Of a DNA stretch of 64,000 nucleotides, positions 45,313-56,624 are shown one piece after another. Below the pieces are notes generated by a model. It had not been told where the DNA came from. It saw only the letters and a list, made by a program, of their open reading frames with translations, and did no database searches. The translations under genes were made by a program, and so were the position numbers. The stretch's first letter is position 1; each line of letters begins with the position of its first letter. Source of the DNA: Emergomyces orientalis (taxonomy: Eukaryota > Ascomycota > Eurotiomycetes > Onygenales > Ajellomycetaceae); NCBI GenBank assembly GCA_002110485.1, contig MOWL01000025.1, positions 310,001-374,000 on the forward strand, written 5' to 3'.

Positions 45313-46701
45313 CAAACTCTGCCACCGATTATTACTCTTTCGCCCTATTCCCCACAGCTGGACACTGGATTGTTAGGATTGACGGTCTTCTTGAAATCCG
45401 ACCGTGGCGTGTATAACACGACCGTCTTCATTCATTTTTGCAGCCTATTTTCTTGTCTAATGTTTCTTATTTACCTTCTCCCAATTTGTAGGGTCGGTTC
45501 TTGCAAGCAGGTCTGGCGGTTCATTCAAACTCGGTTTGGAGTTAGTTTTTTATGCTTCTGTTCCACTACCGATTCACCCTTCTGTTTTACCTCCACTTTT
45601 TATTTTACACACATTAATATGTCCCGCACCAATCATGTATACTTGGTATGTTGGGCGATGATGACGAACCAGTCTCCTCTTGAACAGTTCAGGAGTTGGC
45701 CGATTAACCTATTTCACTTCTCTGGAACGAGTTATATATATTGATCTTTCTATTTTTCTCTTTATTGTTATTTGTTTGGTTTTCTTTTGTCAGCTACCCT
45801 GATCGAATCTGCGAGAATAGCCCTTCACTGTCTCTTATGTCAACAACGTTCCTCTTCTCCATTCTCTTCTTCCTGCCTTCTTCGACGTTCCTCTATGTAC
45901 ATGGTTTGTCTTTAGCATGCACCAAAACCCAACCGCTTTTTTGGTTGTTTATGATTTCCCGACGAAATACTTGAGAGTTGCGACGAAAAAAGAAGTAGTT
46001 GAATTCCCCAGTGTCATGAAACAGGTTGAATCTTTGATTAGATCTTCTGCCAACAAACACAAACACCTAACGTCAACTAGGTACGATATATCAAATGAGC
46101 AAATATTACTGCCCTTACTTTCTTTTTTTATCCACCCTCCTCCCAAATTCGTGAGTGGAGATTTGCATAACCGAGAAGTGATGAATACGAGAAGCTCTTT
46201 GTGTGCTCGGGCTGCTTACGGTTCTCACTGGACCAAGATGTGCACACGTAATCGGCTAGGACATGGATTCATCCATGTTGTGCGTTAGCGTCACGCCTGG
46301 ATTTCTCAGGCCCAGGTAATTTTTGGGGGGCCAGTACCCATGCACTAGCGCTTTGGCACCAGTTCAAATCGACGCCAGTCGCAAGAGGGGAGCACTGTTC
46401 CGTCGAATTGAACAGTACATTCTATAAATACTCCCTCTCCTTCAGCGACTTTGCTGCGACTAAGAAGACAATTTGAAACGATAATTTTTGATATTGTTTG
46501 TGACCGTTACTCAACTCCCACCGACGACGTGGTTGGTTGTTCATCCTGCTATTCAAAAGCCTCATTGAATAAGGCTGAAGGATCAAGTGCTTTGGCTATT
46601 CAACCTCGCGATATTCCCTTGGCTGGTTTAGGAAAGGGGCCAAACGAAAGAAAGGAATTGCGAAAGCAACGGAAAATATTATAAAACAAAAGAGAATTGC
46701 A
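45313..46701. other. intergenic, 1.4 kb
   Basis: The 3' flank of the FHA gene, T-rich to about 45900, then the upstream region of the phosphatase gene. An AATTTTTGG at 46318-46326 beside a small hairpin (GCCTG..CAGGC, 46295-46311) resembles an Sm site, but no snRNA signature accompanies it. No gene is called. Confidence 0.45.
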
Positions 46702-47705
46702 ATGGGTTCCAACAACCAGATACCGACCTACGTCCTCCGTGATGTGGTGGAAACCAGCGTCCTGACATCAATACCAGCCGAGGTTGTCTCTCATATCATT
46801 TCCAGCCCTCCATTCATTTCTGTCCCTGGTCTTTTCAACTTCAGAGATCTCAGCCAACCCCATGCCACGCCCACGCCTCTGAGGAAGAATTACATCTTCC
46901 GCTCTGGCATGCTCGCTTTCCTCGAGGACGAAGGCAAGGTCAAACTTACAACTGACCTGGGAGTGAAAAAGATCTTTGATTTGAGGGGCGCACCAGAACG
47001 GGGGAGGTTCCCATCTCCAGAAATCGAGGGGGTGCAAGTCCGCTGGTTGCCTAGCGCGCAAGACTCAGTACGTTTTAGTTGGGCTAGTTACGGTGCTGGG
47101 GATCCAGCTGTGGTCATGATGAAAATGTATCAAAATATTTTGGTCTCGCATGCGCCCATCTATCGGGCTGTGTTTGAGCATATACGGGACTTCCCTGAAG
47201 AGCCGTTTTTCTTCCACTGCACAGGTAAGATACCTTCTTTTCCCCTTCCATGAACATCGGTTTCTGAGTGAATCCTTGTATTTTGCCTTTTTTCCGTAAC
47301 AGATGAAAGAAGATCTATTTTATGAAACTTGGCCTTTGCCATTCCTAACTATTCCTGTTCTCCAACTGTGCAGCTGGAAAAGACCGGACTGGCGTTTTAG
47401 CGGCCCTTATTCTTCGTATTGCTGGCTATTCGCCGGATATAATCGTTGAAGATTACGTACTCACTCGAGTGGGGTTTGAACCTGCCAGAGAATCTCTGTA
47501 TAACGAGCTGCTTCGCAAAGAAGATCTTGATGAATCAACAACAAAGGGTATTGTAGTCGCTGGGGGTATATTGTATGAGACGATGGTGCAATTTCTTGAA
47601 TTTCTGGAAGAGGAATTTGAAAACGGCGCGGAGGGTTATCTTGGGAGCAAGTTGGGGTTTTCAAGGGAGGATATTGAGAGTATTCGTGCAAATTTGAGGG
47701 GTTAG
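46702..47705 (+). CDS. tyrosine/serine protein phosphatase (Y_phosphatase3 type)
   Basis: Two exons, 46702-47224 and 47374-47705 (GTAAGA..GTGCAG), give 284 residues. The N-terminal VPGLFNFRDLSQP and YIFRSGML are typical of this fungal/bacterial family. The P-loop is split by the intron and, joined, reads HCTAGKDRTG: nucleophile Cys173 and Arg179 fit Cx5R. The general-acid region is less clear. FDLRGAPERGRFP is also conserved. Family members dephosphorylate phosphotyrosine, phosphoserine or phosphoinositides; the substrate here is unknown. Splitting of the active-site loop by an intron makes accurate splicing essential for activity. Confidence 0.87.
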
Positions 47706-48951
47706 AGGCGATGAATTCCCCGTTTCAAGTGGCTCAATGCTATATTCTCGGATAAGGGTGGGGATATGCATGGAAGAGTATCCTGTAATTGAATCTATAA
47801 TGGTGAGGAACAACCAGTATATATATATCCTCAGTAGCCTTTGAGAACTATTGCATAGGTAGGTAGATAGAGATAAGAAAGACAAAGAGCCCAATGCATT
47901 CCACTTTCTAGTGATTATGTAGTATGATTCAGGCAACTTAATATCTTTTGCTGCAAATCAAGACGCATTACATATCTATTAGGAATTACAGTGTCGTGTC
48001 CACTCAGCTCGATAATCACACTACGCGAAACCGGAAATATATTGTTGCGCGTAGCAAGACAAACATATGAATTCCAACCACATTCTTGCTCTCACGCAAC
48101 ATACATACCAAACAGATCCACGTCTGCTGTCGCCTCCAGTGTTCAGGGAGGTTTATCAGGTCGCCTTATGTGCCCTATAGCTATATTCAAATGCTTGAAA
48201 TTTGCGACCTATGATAAATTCTTGTTTTCCACTTTTCTCATGTTGAGATATATGAGGCACCAGATACTGCGCCGCGTCATGAGGACAACATACATACCAA
48301 ACAGATCCACGTCTGCTGTCGCCTCCAGTGTTCAGGGAGGTTTATCAGGTCGCCTTATGTGCCCTATAGCTATATTCAAATGCTTGAAATTTGCGACCTA
48401 TGATAAATTCTTGTTTTCCACTTTTCTCATGTTGAGATATATGAGGCACCAGATACTGCGCCGCGTCATGAGGGGATATGGGCTTTTATTCTTCAGATCA
48501 AAATACAATGCCAGAAAAACATGTTTGGCTATAGAGGCCATATAAAATGGTCCTGCTAGCTAGCTACCGTACATATCTTCCGCACCCTGACCGAGACTCA
48601 CTCTGAGGACATATTTCAGGAGCTGCAATGCGCCAGATTGCCGCTTCCCTCAAGGCCATGCGTGTGGGCTGCTCATGCCATTTATTTATACGTATTGCGC
48701 CGTTTATTTATCTGTCTTTGTTTCTACTTCTATTTGTTTTCTTTTTCTCTTCCTTTTCCCAGCTTCATCCTCTCCTACGAACTGGATCATTTTCTACTTG
48801 AAAACATATCATAGCAACGCTTGCTGCGTCAACTGGCTCAAGAATTACATTACATTAAATTCCATTCTTCGATATCGATTTTAAGAATACTTAAAAGCAT
48901 CTTAATTTTCACCGCGGTGGACTATTCCTTTGGGCTCCCTTTACCGCAACC
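47706..48951. other. intergenic with a perfect 188-bp tandem duplication
   Basis: It contains the tandem repeat at 48097-48473 and the promoter of the LysM-type gene. The 185-codon open frame at 47991-48545 exists only because the 189-base period keeps frame, and it has no recognisable domain. Confidence 0.55.
48097..48473 (+). repeat. perfect tandem direct duplication, period 189 bp
   Basis: 48097-48284 and 48286-48473 are identical over 188 bases by eye, directly adjacent apart from one base. Identity implies a very recent event. The copies are short enough to escape RIP, and they lie about 480 bases upstream of the LysM-hevein gene. Confidence 0.95.
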
Positions 48952-51886
48952 ATGCAGTCATTTAAATTGCTGTTTTTTGGCTTGATATCCGTGCAGCAGG
49001 CAATAGCTGAATTCAACTTCTACGCCAAATATGAAGAAACTGCGGTTACTACAACGCTCGGAATATCGGCTCAATGTTTATCAGCTTTGTATGATTCGAT
49101 CAACTGCGCGCCCCTTGTGCTCGAATATGTTGCTAAAACTTGAAAAGGAATCAGACTGTCGATTGCGATGCAATTAATGTCGCTCGGGCCGCCAGCGGTG
49201 CCGATGATGATTGTATTTGCCTTTTTCCTATGTTTTTCTTCCTGCGTAATTCCTTCTGGCCAGTACAACCTTACTGACAGATAACAATTTGGTAGTCTGG
49301 TTTAGGGATAATGTTACTACGTTATGTACCTCAGAATGCTCGAACGCGCTTACAAAATGGCTGTCTGACGTGGAGGCTCAATGTGCGGGTAACCAAATCA
49401 TTACTGATGGCCGTTTCATTGAACCTTATACGATTCCCTTAAGGTATATTTCGGGCTATGATATGGCTTGCTTGCAAGACAGGTATGAAATCTTATGTTT
49501 CAAGTTAGGTACTTAGTTCTAACGCTGAATAGCTTTAATAATTGGTGTTTCTTGGAATCTCAAGGCTGGGAAAGTGTTGGAAATGCTAAGTGAGTCCAGG
49601 CTTTTCGAATTTCATATCCTTGATATGCGACCCTGACGATATTAAGATGGGGTTCCGACCTGTGTTATGGCTATGACCCTCCGTCCCAGTGCGATGACCA
49701 AGTCCATATGGTAGAAGACGCGACCTCCGATCCAGATAAGATGTCTGTGACCAATATGTATAGCAGGGATTTGGTAAGGGCCGAATTTTCTGGACATTTT
49801 TTTGGATCAACTTAAGTTGTGGGGAAACTGACCCTATATCCCGTAGTTTTGCAGTGAATGCTTTATGCTGATGTGGAGACAACGGCTGCTTTCGCCTATC
49901 CTTTCTCCTGGGAAATTTGCAGAGTATCTGGTTGATCAGTTCAATAAAATTAAAGTAGCCTGTTTAGACTCACCTGGTGAGGCTCCTGCGGATCCCGGCA
50001 CAAATGAAGCACCTACACCTGTTGAAAAAAGAGCAGATGGAGTCTATGATAAAGCTGGTAGGTTTCTAATCTAGCTTCTTTCTTATTACGGATTTAAATC
50101 TAATGCTCCCTGCAGCCACCCCAGCTCTTCCAACCCATCCAGGAGCCATTGAAGACTGTGGCCAATACTACAACGTGGTTGACGGCGATACTGTTAGTTA
50201 TATACCCCATGGCATTGCTAAATTAATATTTGTTAACTGTGACATTTCATAGTGCGGGTCGATTTCGTCAAACTTGTAAGTTGGGGTAACGTTTGCCAAC
50301 CATGAAGATTTTGCTCACAGTTCTAGGGGGATTTCCATATATGACATCAAGCGTTTGAATACGGAAGTGAGTTCCAACTAATTACCCGAGTGGTTTTAGT
50401 TCAATGGCTCATGCACACCTGGTTTGCTGATCAATATCCGGAATGCAGTTGGATAGGGCTTGCTCCAATTTGTGGAGAGATTATGCTATCTGTGTGGCTC
50501 CTATTGAAAAAGAACCGATTTCCACAGATGGTAATTGTGGAGAGGGTTATGGGGCCGTATGTGAGGGATCAGAGTTCGGCTCGTGAGTTTTCTTTACCTT
50601 TGAAAAGCGTTGTCTAAAATGCTAACACACATAATCCAGATGCGTAAGGTCCAATGTCTCCAGTTTCGTACTGCGTTTTATTAATCTATCATTCTTCACT
50701 AGTGCAATTCGAACAATCGTTGTGGACCTTGCAATCTCGACGACTCTAATCCGGAAGACGCTGCCCCTATTGATCCTACGCCCGATAGCCCAGCTCCTGA
50801 CGATTCCACCCCTAGCAACACTGCTCCCGTTGATCCTTCGCTCACTAACCCGGCGTCAGACGATTTTACTCCCAGCAGCACCGCTCCCAGCAACAATGAC
50901 CCGAGCGATGGTGCTAAGGATGGCCCTGCTAATGCTGAACCAACTACTAGTGCCGATGGTCCCACCCAGGTTGACCCAACCCCTACCGGACCTGGCGCCC
51001 CAAAAGAAACAGCATTCCCCGACAACACAACTATGAGCGTTAGCATAGATGGGAAATGCGCGCTGAATATCGCATGTACAGGATCCGGTTTTGGTGATTG
51101 TTGCAGCACCAGTGGGTTTTGCGGGACCGGATCCGAATGGTGTGGTAAGTAATGAGCTGATGTCCATCCTTTTATATCTCTGCATTTCTACATTCTAAAG
51201 GCTTCCAACGAATAGGTGTCGGGAATTGCTTGGCTGGAGCCTGTGAGAAAGATACGACAGGGATAAGTTTTGATGGGACATGTGGTCCCCTTTTCCAAGA
51301 TAATAGGACCTGTGTTGGTTCGAAATTTGGTGATTGTTGTAGTGTGGCCGGATATTGCGGTACGGGGCCTGATTGGTGTGGTAAGTGATGCTTTAAATTT
51401 TTTCCCTTCCTCGAATTTTTATACGCATATTGCATACCTAGAGGTGGATGGGTGCCCTAACAGTTGAATAATTATTAGGCTACGGGAATTGCTACTCAGG
51501 TGCTTGTGATACATCGCTCGGCAGTGTAAGCACAGATGGAACTTGTGGCCCAAAATTTCCTGGCAATATGACATGTGTGGGGAGCGCATATGGAGAGTGG
51601 TAAGTCAAAACATCGGCGGCTTGATTTTGATACTTAACGCCTCATATCAATTTTGTGTACTGTGGACTGGGAATGACGTTAGCCAATGTAACTGACGCTC
51701 TTTTGTAGTTGCTCAGCAAGCGGATTCTGTGGGTCTTCATCGCGACATTGCGGAATTGCAGTCTGCTATTCTGGAAAATGTGAAGGTAGCAGCAACGACC
51801 AGGGCGATGAGGACAAGGGGGATAAGGGCAAGAAAGATAAGGATGAGGAAGATGGGGGACAGGATGCAGATGAGGCTGAGGATTAG
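48952..51886 (+). CDS. secreted LysM and chitin-binding (hevein, type 1) domain protein
   Basis: Fifteen exons close to 655 residues: 48952-49088, 49148-49212, 49296-49482, 49533-49589, 49647-49773, 49847-50057, 50116-50192, 50253-50275, 50327-50366, 50449-50582, 50640-50643, 50703-51144, 51216-51380, 51479-51599, 51709-51886. The signal peptide is MQSFKLLFFGLISVQQAIA. Residues 20-260 form a Cys/Trp-rich region usual in fungal LysM proteins. A LysM domain spans ~278-323 (QYYNVVDGDTCGSIS to YAICVAP). A shortened hevein unit follows, then a Pro/Ser/Asp linker, and three hevein domains from ~465 (FGDCCSTSGFCGTGSEWCG; FGDCCSVAGYCGTGPDWCG; CCSASGFCGSSSRHCG). The tail is Asp/Lys-rich. Chitin binding at wall or outside the cell is established for both domain types; whether it binds own-wall or foreign chitin is unknown. 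Exon 11 is a 4-base micro-exon. Confidence 0.85.
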
Positions 51887-52709
51887 CACATAGGAGTGTG
51901 CAGAAAATTGAGTTTTGGGAACATTGTCACTCATTATGGCTGCACAAAAGATTCGAAGGTATTGTTATTCGATCATGATGGTTATGAAGGGTGGGATGGG
52001 GCGGTGGCTTGAGTGGTCTCAGCAGCACCCTACATATGGGTCCTTTAGTTAAACGATGGATTGAAACATGGGAATCTATCTTTGTTAGAGTGCATTTCAT
52101 AACATTCCTTTGCTGATGGTGCCCCTTTTCGTTGGTTTTTGATATCTTCGATCCACGGGTCATGAAAAACTAGCCCCATTAGTTTATTTCCCCACATTTT
52201 CGGTGCTGGTTACGTAATAGGGCTGAGCGGCTCCCCGGTAACAGTTTCCCATCGTCAAACTTGGTATGGATCAACCCAAGTTCCCCAAACCCCAAGCCGC
52301 TCAAGAAAGGACAGCGATGAGGGGAGAAGGTGGAGATGGCAAAGAGAGAACGATGAAATGCACAAATGGGGACTGTAGCAAACCCCTGCGCCATTCTATC
52401 CCAATAATCCGAGGTTCTAGATTTATTCTAATGCTCCGCAAATGATGACATGGGTGGTTCAACATTCTACCGAATACCTGTTTGAATGCTCCTTTTTCCA
52501 GATCCTCCGCATATTCTCCGCTTTTGAGCTGTATGGCTGATGAATCCCCGCATTGCTCAACGTCAAGATGAATCAAAAAAGGCATCTTTGTCCAGAAGGC
52601 TAGGGCTACCCCTCTTTCCATCCCGGCTGAAGAGACGGAGCAAATAAAGACAGAATTAAAAATTGTCCTAGACTGCCTCTTCGTCTACCACAACTCATTG
52701 ATATAAACA
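51887..52709. other. intergenic, with a possible relic frame
   Basis: The 3' flank of the LysM-hevein gene and the upstream region of the pseudogene. Apart from the minus-strand frame at 52301-52621 listed separately, nothing coding is seen. Confidence 0.45.
52301..52621 (-). pseudogene. possible gene relic on the minus strand
   Basis: A 106-codon frame with protein-like composition (KMPFLIHLDVEQCGDSSAIQ; GRMLNHPCHHLRSIRINLEP), reminiscent of leucine-rich or F-box-type fungal proteins. It has no partner exons, signal or domain that I can name. It sits beside a clearly broken LRR-like pseudogene, so it may be a fragment of a related gene. Confidence 0.25.
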
Positions 52710-54290
52710 ATGGATACTCAGAATTACGACAAGAACGAGATGCCTCCCACGGGGGCCCAGACCTCTCTTCAGTCATTCCGGCTGCCTGTTTCCCGCCGGA
52801 AGCATCTCATTTAAAGGCATTAACATTGACATCCGATATAAAGTTGCCCGATTACTCAATTCTATTAACAACTACTTTACTGCCAGACGCAATTCCCCCG
52901 TCCCTACCAGCGGGGATCGAATCTCTCACACTTGAACTCTTTTCTCTCGGTTATGCTGCCCCGTTCCTATCACAGCTGGGGAAACGGCTCCCTAAGCTCA
53001 AGTCGTTGACTGTGTATAGCCAGCTCATCGATGGAGTGAGTGATGAGTCAAGAAAAGATGTAGGGGAATTCTTTAACGATATCCTCATCGGCAACAACAA
53101 CAACAACAGCAACAGCATCGGAAATGGGACGAGCGGAGCAAAGAGTGGGTTGGGAGAGCTACATCTTCTTGATGTCTTGAGTCGTAAGGGGTTTATTTCT
53201 GGCATCGGTTCGATTCTTGAAGATTTCAATCGCAGTACGAAAGGTGATGATGGCAGCGGTTTTGAAAATGAAAAAGGGATAAAGCCGAATTTGCGATTCT
53301 TGGAGATCTCGTACACGTATCGTGGCCATTTTGATAAAGGGTTTCTCAATCGTATTCCCGGCAATGAGCTCCCGACCATGCTTGTGCCTTCGATTATTGT
53401 GGGTTCGTTTAGTCTCAATGCATCTCCATCGATGGTTTAGTGTCAATGCATCTCCATCGATGGTTTAGTGTCAATGCATCTCCATCGATGGTTTAGTGTC
53501 AATGCATCTCCATCGATGGATACTGCAATGCATGGTGATACTGGCACTGGTGGTGATTTTCCACATGACCCCACTGACGTAGATGAGGAGGGGAATCCAA
53601 TTCCAGGGAAAAAGCCAAAAGGGATAATACCGCTTCTCAATTCGAATGAAGGGACTGAGATTCTTGTTAGGAAATTGGCTGGTGGTGAGGTAGCTTTGGA
53701 AAAGAAAAAGATGGAGAAATATCTATCTTCCCCTCTGGATCTGGCCCTGGACCTACCACGCTAAAGATTCTGGAGTCGACGTTGTATACCCTCGATACGG
53801 ACCAATTGGGTAGAATAATAAGGGTCCAGAAAGGGATAGGCGTGTTGAGTGTCAGTGTGCTTATGGAACCGGCCCTGGGATGGAAAGAGAAATTAATCCA
53901 TGCCCTGCATGGGGGTGCAGATGGGACTGGGGGCGCGGAATTGGAGATTGTGGAGGTCGTTGGCGTTCCCAATGATCAATTTGATGAAGAGGTTGGTTTC
54001 GCCCTTTTAAGCTTTTCATTGCGGCGGTAATTCATATTTCTTACAAAAATGTATCAGGTGTCCTCTTCTTCCTCGCCAGGCCTTGATTTAACATCGTCCT
54101 CGATTCTAGAAAGTGTGTTTCTGCGGTGGACATGGTGTCGATGTCGAAACACTCTCCAAAGTTGGAAAGTTTCCGGATGACTATCCTTCGCGCAGAGAGT
54201 TTTGGATATGTGGAGTGGAACAAGGCTGAAGCGACGAGTGAAACAGATGGTGGTGGATGGGTTGGTGGAATTAAGGGGGGAGCTTCTTGA
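52710..54290 (+). pseudogene. broken leucine-rich, F-box-like fungal gene
   Basis: Coding-like sequence starts at the ATG 52710 and stays protein-like to about 54290, but the frame breaks at least three times. One base is missing near 52791-52797 (a short C run), giving a stop at 52812-52814. A 28-bp tandem repeat at 53408-53519 adds 84 bases and creates a stop at 53438-53440. One base is again missing around 53695-53710 (an A-rich run), after which coding resumes in the next frame to a GTTGGT donor near 53994. Fragments such as SLPAGIESLTLELFSLGYAA, LGKRLPKLKSLTVYSQLI and PNLRFLEISYTYRGHF resemble LRR/F-box-type fungal proteins. Two of the breaks are homopolymer-associated, so sequencing error is possible for them; the repeat expansion is not of that kind. 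Confidence 0.7.
53408..53519 (+). repeat. 28-bp tandem repeat, four copies
   Basis: Units start at 53408, 53436, 53464 and 53492. The first has C where the others have G at position 7. With a single unit the flanking frame would read through; three extra units keep the downstream frame (84 bases) but bring in TAG at 53438. Confidence 0.95.
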
Positions 54291-54703
54291 AAGTCAGGGG
54301 ATGGGCGTGAGGGTAGCTGGGTGTGTCGAATGGGGAATGGGTTATATATATATATAATGTGAGATTAACGGATTGAGAGATATCAATGGTAGGAAGATGC
54401 CTCGCTGTTTATATTGTAAGAAATCAGCAACGTCAGCTATCGGTTTCGGTTATTTAGACTCAAAAGACAGAGTGTGTATATGTTCTATGCAGACGGAGAA
54501 ATGATTAATGCATTCCGAAATTCATTTCAAGGCTTTAGATTAACTCAACATGCTTCCCCAAAATTCCGGTGCCGTGATTATTTTCATACAGGATATGATT
54601 TGGTAAACGGTTCGTTCAAATAGTACTGGAAACAACATGTTCGCGAAAGATTTTGAGAAACACAAAAAGGTCGGAAACAAGCCCAAATGGCACAACCAAT
54701 CCC
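54291..54703. other. short spacer between convergent features
   Basis: AT-rich, with a (TA)n run at 54345-54357. No gene is seen. Confidence 0.5.
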
Positions 54704-55753
54704 TTACTCTAATTTCTTCGCCTGTTCTAGGGTGGGAGCTTTATATAGTACCGATCTCTCCAGGTTAGAAGCCCATAGCGCCGCACCAACCGTGTTCGTA
54801 TATGCAAATGCCATAGATGCAAAGGGGACCATTTCCAAAACAAATGCCGCTGCCCCGAAACTATAAACAAAGAAGAAAAAATAGCCAGTTAGCCTTATGA
54901 CAGTCGTGGTGGGAAAACCCAACGGGTTTCATCAGAGGTTCTATTTTTTACCTCGTATACGCAGCACTGTGTGCCGCCACCCACGCCCGCTTCTTCTTCG
55001 AATCCCACCCTTTCAACTGAAAATACCTTTCATGCGACACCGGCCCGAATCTCTTCCCCTGCGAAACGACATACATTACCGTCCCCACCACTGGAATCAT
55101 GTTCAACGGCAAATACATCAACGACCTCACCAACGACGACAACGAGAACATCGCCAATGGTTTACGAATCACATTTCCCAACCGCGCTATAGGATCCATG
55201 GATGAAGCGGTGCCCTTAATTTGCCGGCCTTCAGCGACTAGCGCTGTGTCTCCGCGAGCAATCAGGGTGCCGTCGAAGATGTCAACGAGGGAATCTCGAA
55301 GAATGAAGCTGCGCGAGAGGTAGTTTGTGATCGTGGAGCTTTCGCTAAGGACGAGGAGGATTGCAGAGAAAGGAGCCAGCGGCCCGCTGGTGAAAGCTAG
55401 AATGGCTACTTGGGGGATGTAGGTGAAGAAGAACATTGTTGTGGTTACGAGGACACCCAGGGAGACCGTGGGGGCGATTTTGGACACGAGGGGACGCCAG
55501 AGGGAGTGGTGGGAGATGAAGTAGAATATTCCCTGGTGTACTCTGTTAGGACATGCCCACACCCCCGGATGTTACAGTTGCCGTTCTCAAAGCTGTGCTC
55601 GAGTGGGGTTGCTTGCCCATGGGAACGAAGGTGATAAATATATGCGCATACCTGGAGGGGATACATGTATGTGCCTGACTTGGCTGCTTCCGTGAGAAGG
55701 GCTCTCAGGTCATTGGCCTCGCGGATGAGGAGGGTCTTGAATTTGTCTGCCAT
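54704..55753 (-). CDS. RRT8/LDS-like multi-pass membrane protein
   Basis: Three minus-strand exons, 55753-55652, 55532-54952 and 54860-54704, with donors GTATGC and GTAAAA and acceptors ACCAG and TATAG, give 279 residues. Phases close. Hydrophobic segments include LGVLVTTTMFFFTYIPQVAI and LAFTSGPLAPFSAILLVLSE; SLVRSLMYLPLNMIPVVGTV and AAAFVLEMVPFASMAFAYTN follow. The block TSGPLAPFSAILLVLSESST and the LRDSLVDIFDGTLIARG stretch are like the fungal Rrt8/Lds family, related to EI24-type proteins. These localise to lipid droplets and act in spore-wall formation in yeast. Function in this mould is inferred. Confidence 0.75.
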
Positions 55754-56624
55754 GGTAGAAATGGATTGATAGCTAGACAGATAGGCTTGAGTTACAGTTG
55801 TTTCTCATTCACTGGTTGGCAAATAAGTTAGGTTGTGGGAGATATATAAACTGGATAGAGCGCTATATTGTCAAAATTTTTCTTTCGCAAAAGAAGTTAA
55901 ACGTATATATTTAAAGAAATATACCTGACTGTGGAACTTGTTGAAATTCTATCAAAGCTGGTTTCCTGCAAAGCTAGTATCCAGCAATGACGTCAGTCAG
56001 GTGACCTAGGCGCCAAGCCGGGCCGAAAAGGTTATTTCGAATGGCTACGAGACGTGAAGAATTATATAGCAAAAGGGTGAGGCTATTATATACAATTCGA
56101 TAAGTTGAAGACACATTAAAGGCCAACCCTCCATGCCTCTTAAGTATAGCAAGGTTAAGTATGGCTCCTTTTCTTCCACTACTAGGGTATTAAAAGCTAA
56201 GGAAAAAATATATAAGCTTGTGCGAAGGATAACTTGAACTTGTGGGTAATCCATTTTTCCAGAGTCGCTGTCTTTTCTTTCTTTCGGTTTTTTTTTTTCT
56301 TCGAGATTAGATCAGCTCAATTCGACAAGGAAAGTCCTCCCAATATGATACCAAGTAACCTGAAAACGAAACGATTAATGTCATCCACCCTTGTGCCACC
56401 GTATAAACCTTGGAACACGAGGCAAATGTCATTCCTTTTTTGCTTTAATTGACATAATCACACCTAAAAACGCCGAAGTATCCATCCATCGATCGAATAA
56501 ACCCCAAATTCGCTAAATCAAAGATACAGAAGGAAAGAGAGAGAAAAAGTTAGACCTTGAAAGTGAGTGTAATACGGCAGAAAGTTCCACTGTATGAAAA
56601 AGTAGTTAAGAGAAGAGTTCGATA
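55754..56624. other. intergenic
   Basis: The upstream region of the RRT8-like gene and the 3' flank of the PA-TM-RING gene. AT-rich, no coding pattern. Confidence 0.5.

Noticed and set aside
46290..46345. Sm-site-like AATTTTTGG next to a hairpin, suggesting an snRNA
   Set aside because: No U1, U2, U4 or U5 conserved sequence or proper 3' hairpin was found nearby.
47991..48545. 185-codon plus-strand frame containing a 63-residue repeat
   Set aside because: It exists only because the 189-base duplication period is divisible by three. The single-copy sequence is not protein-like.
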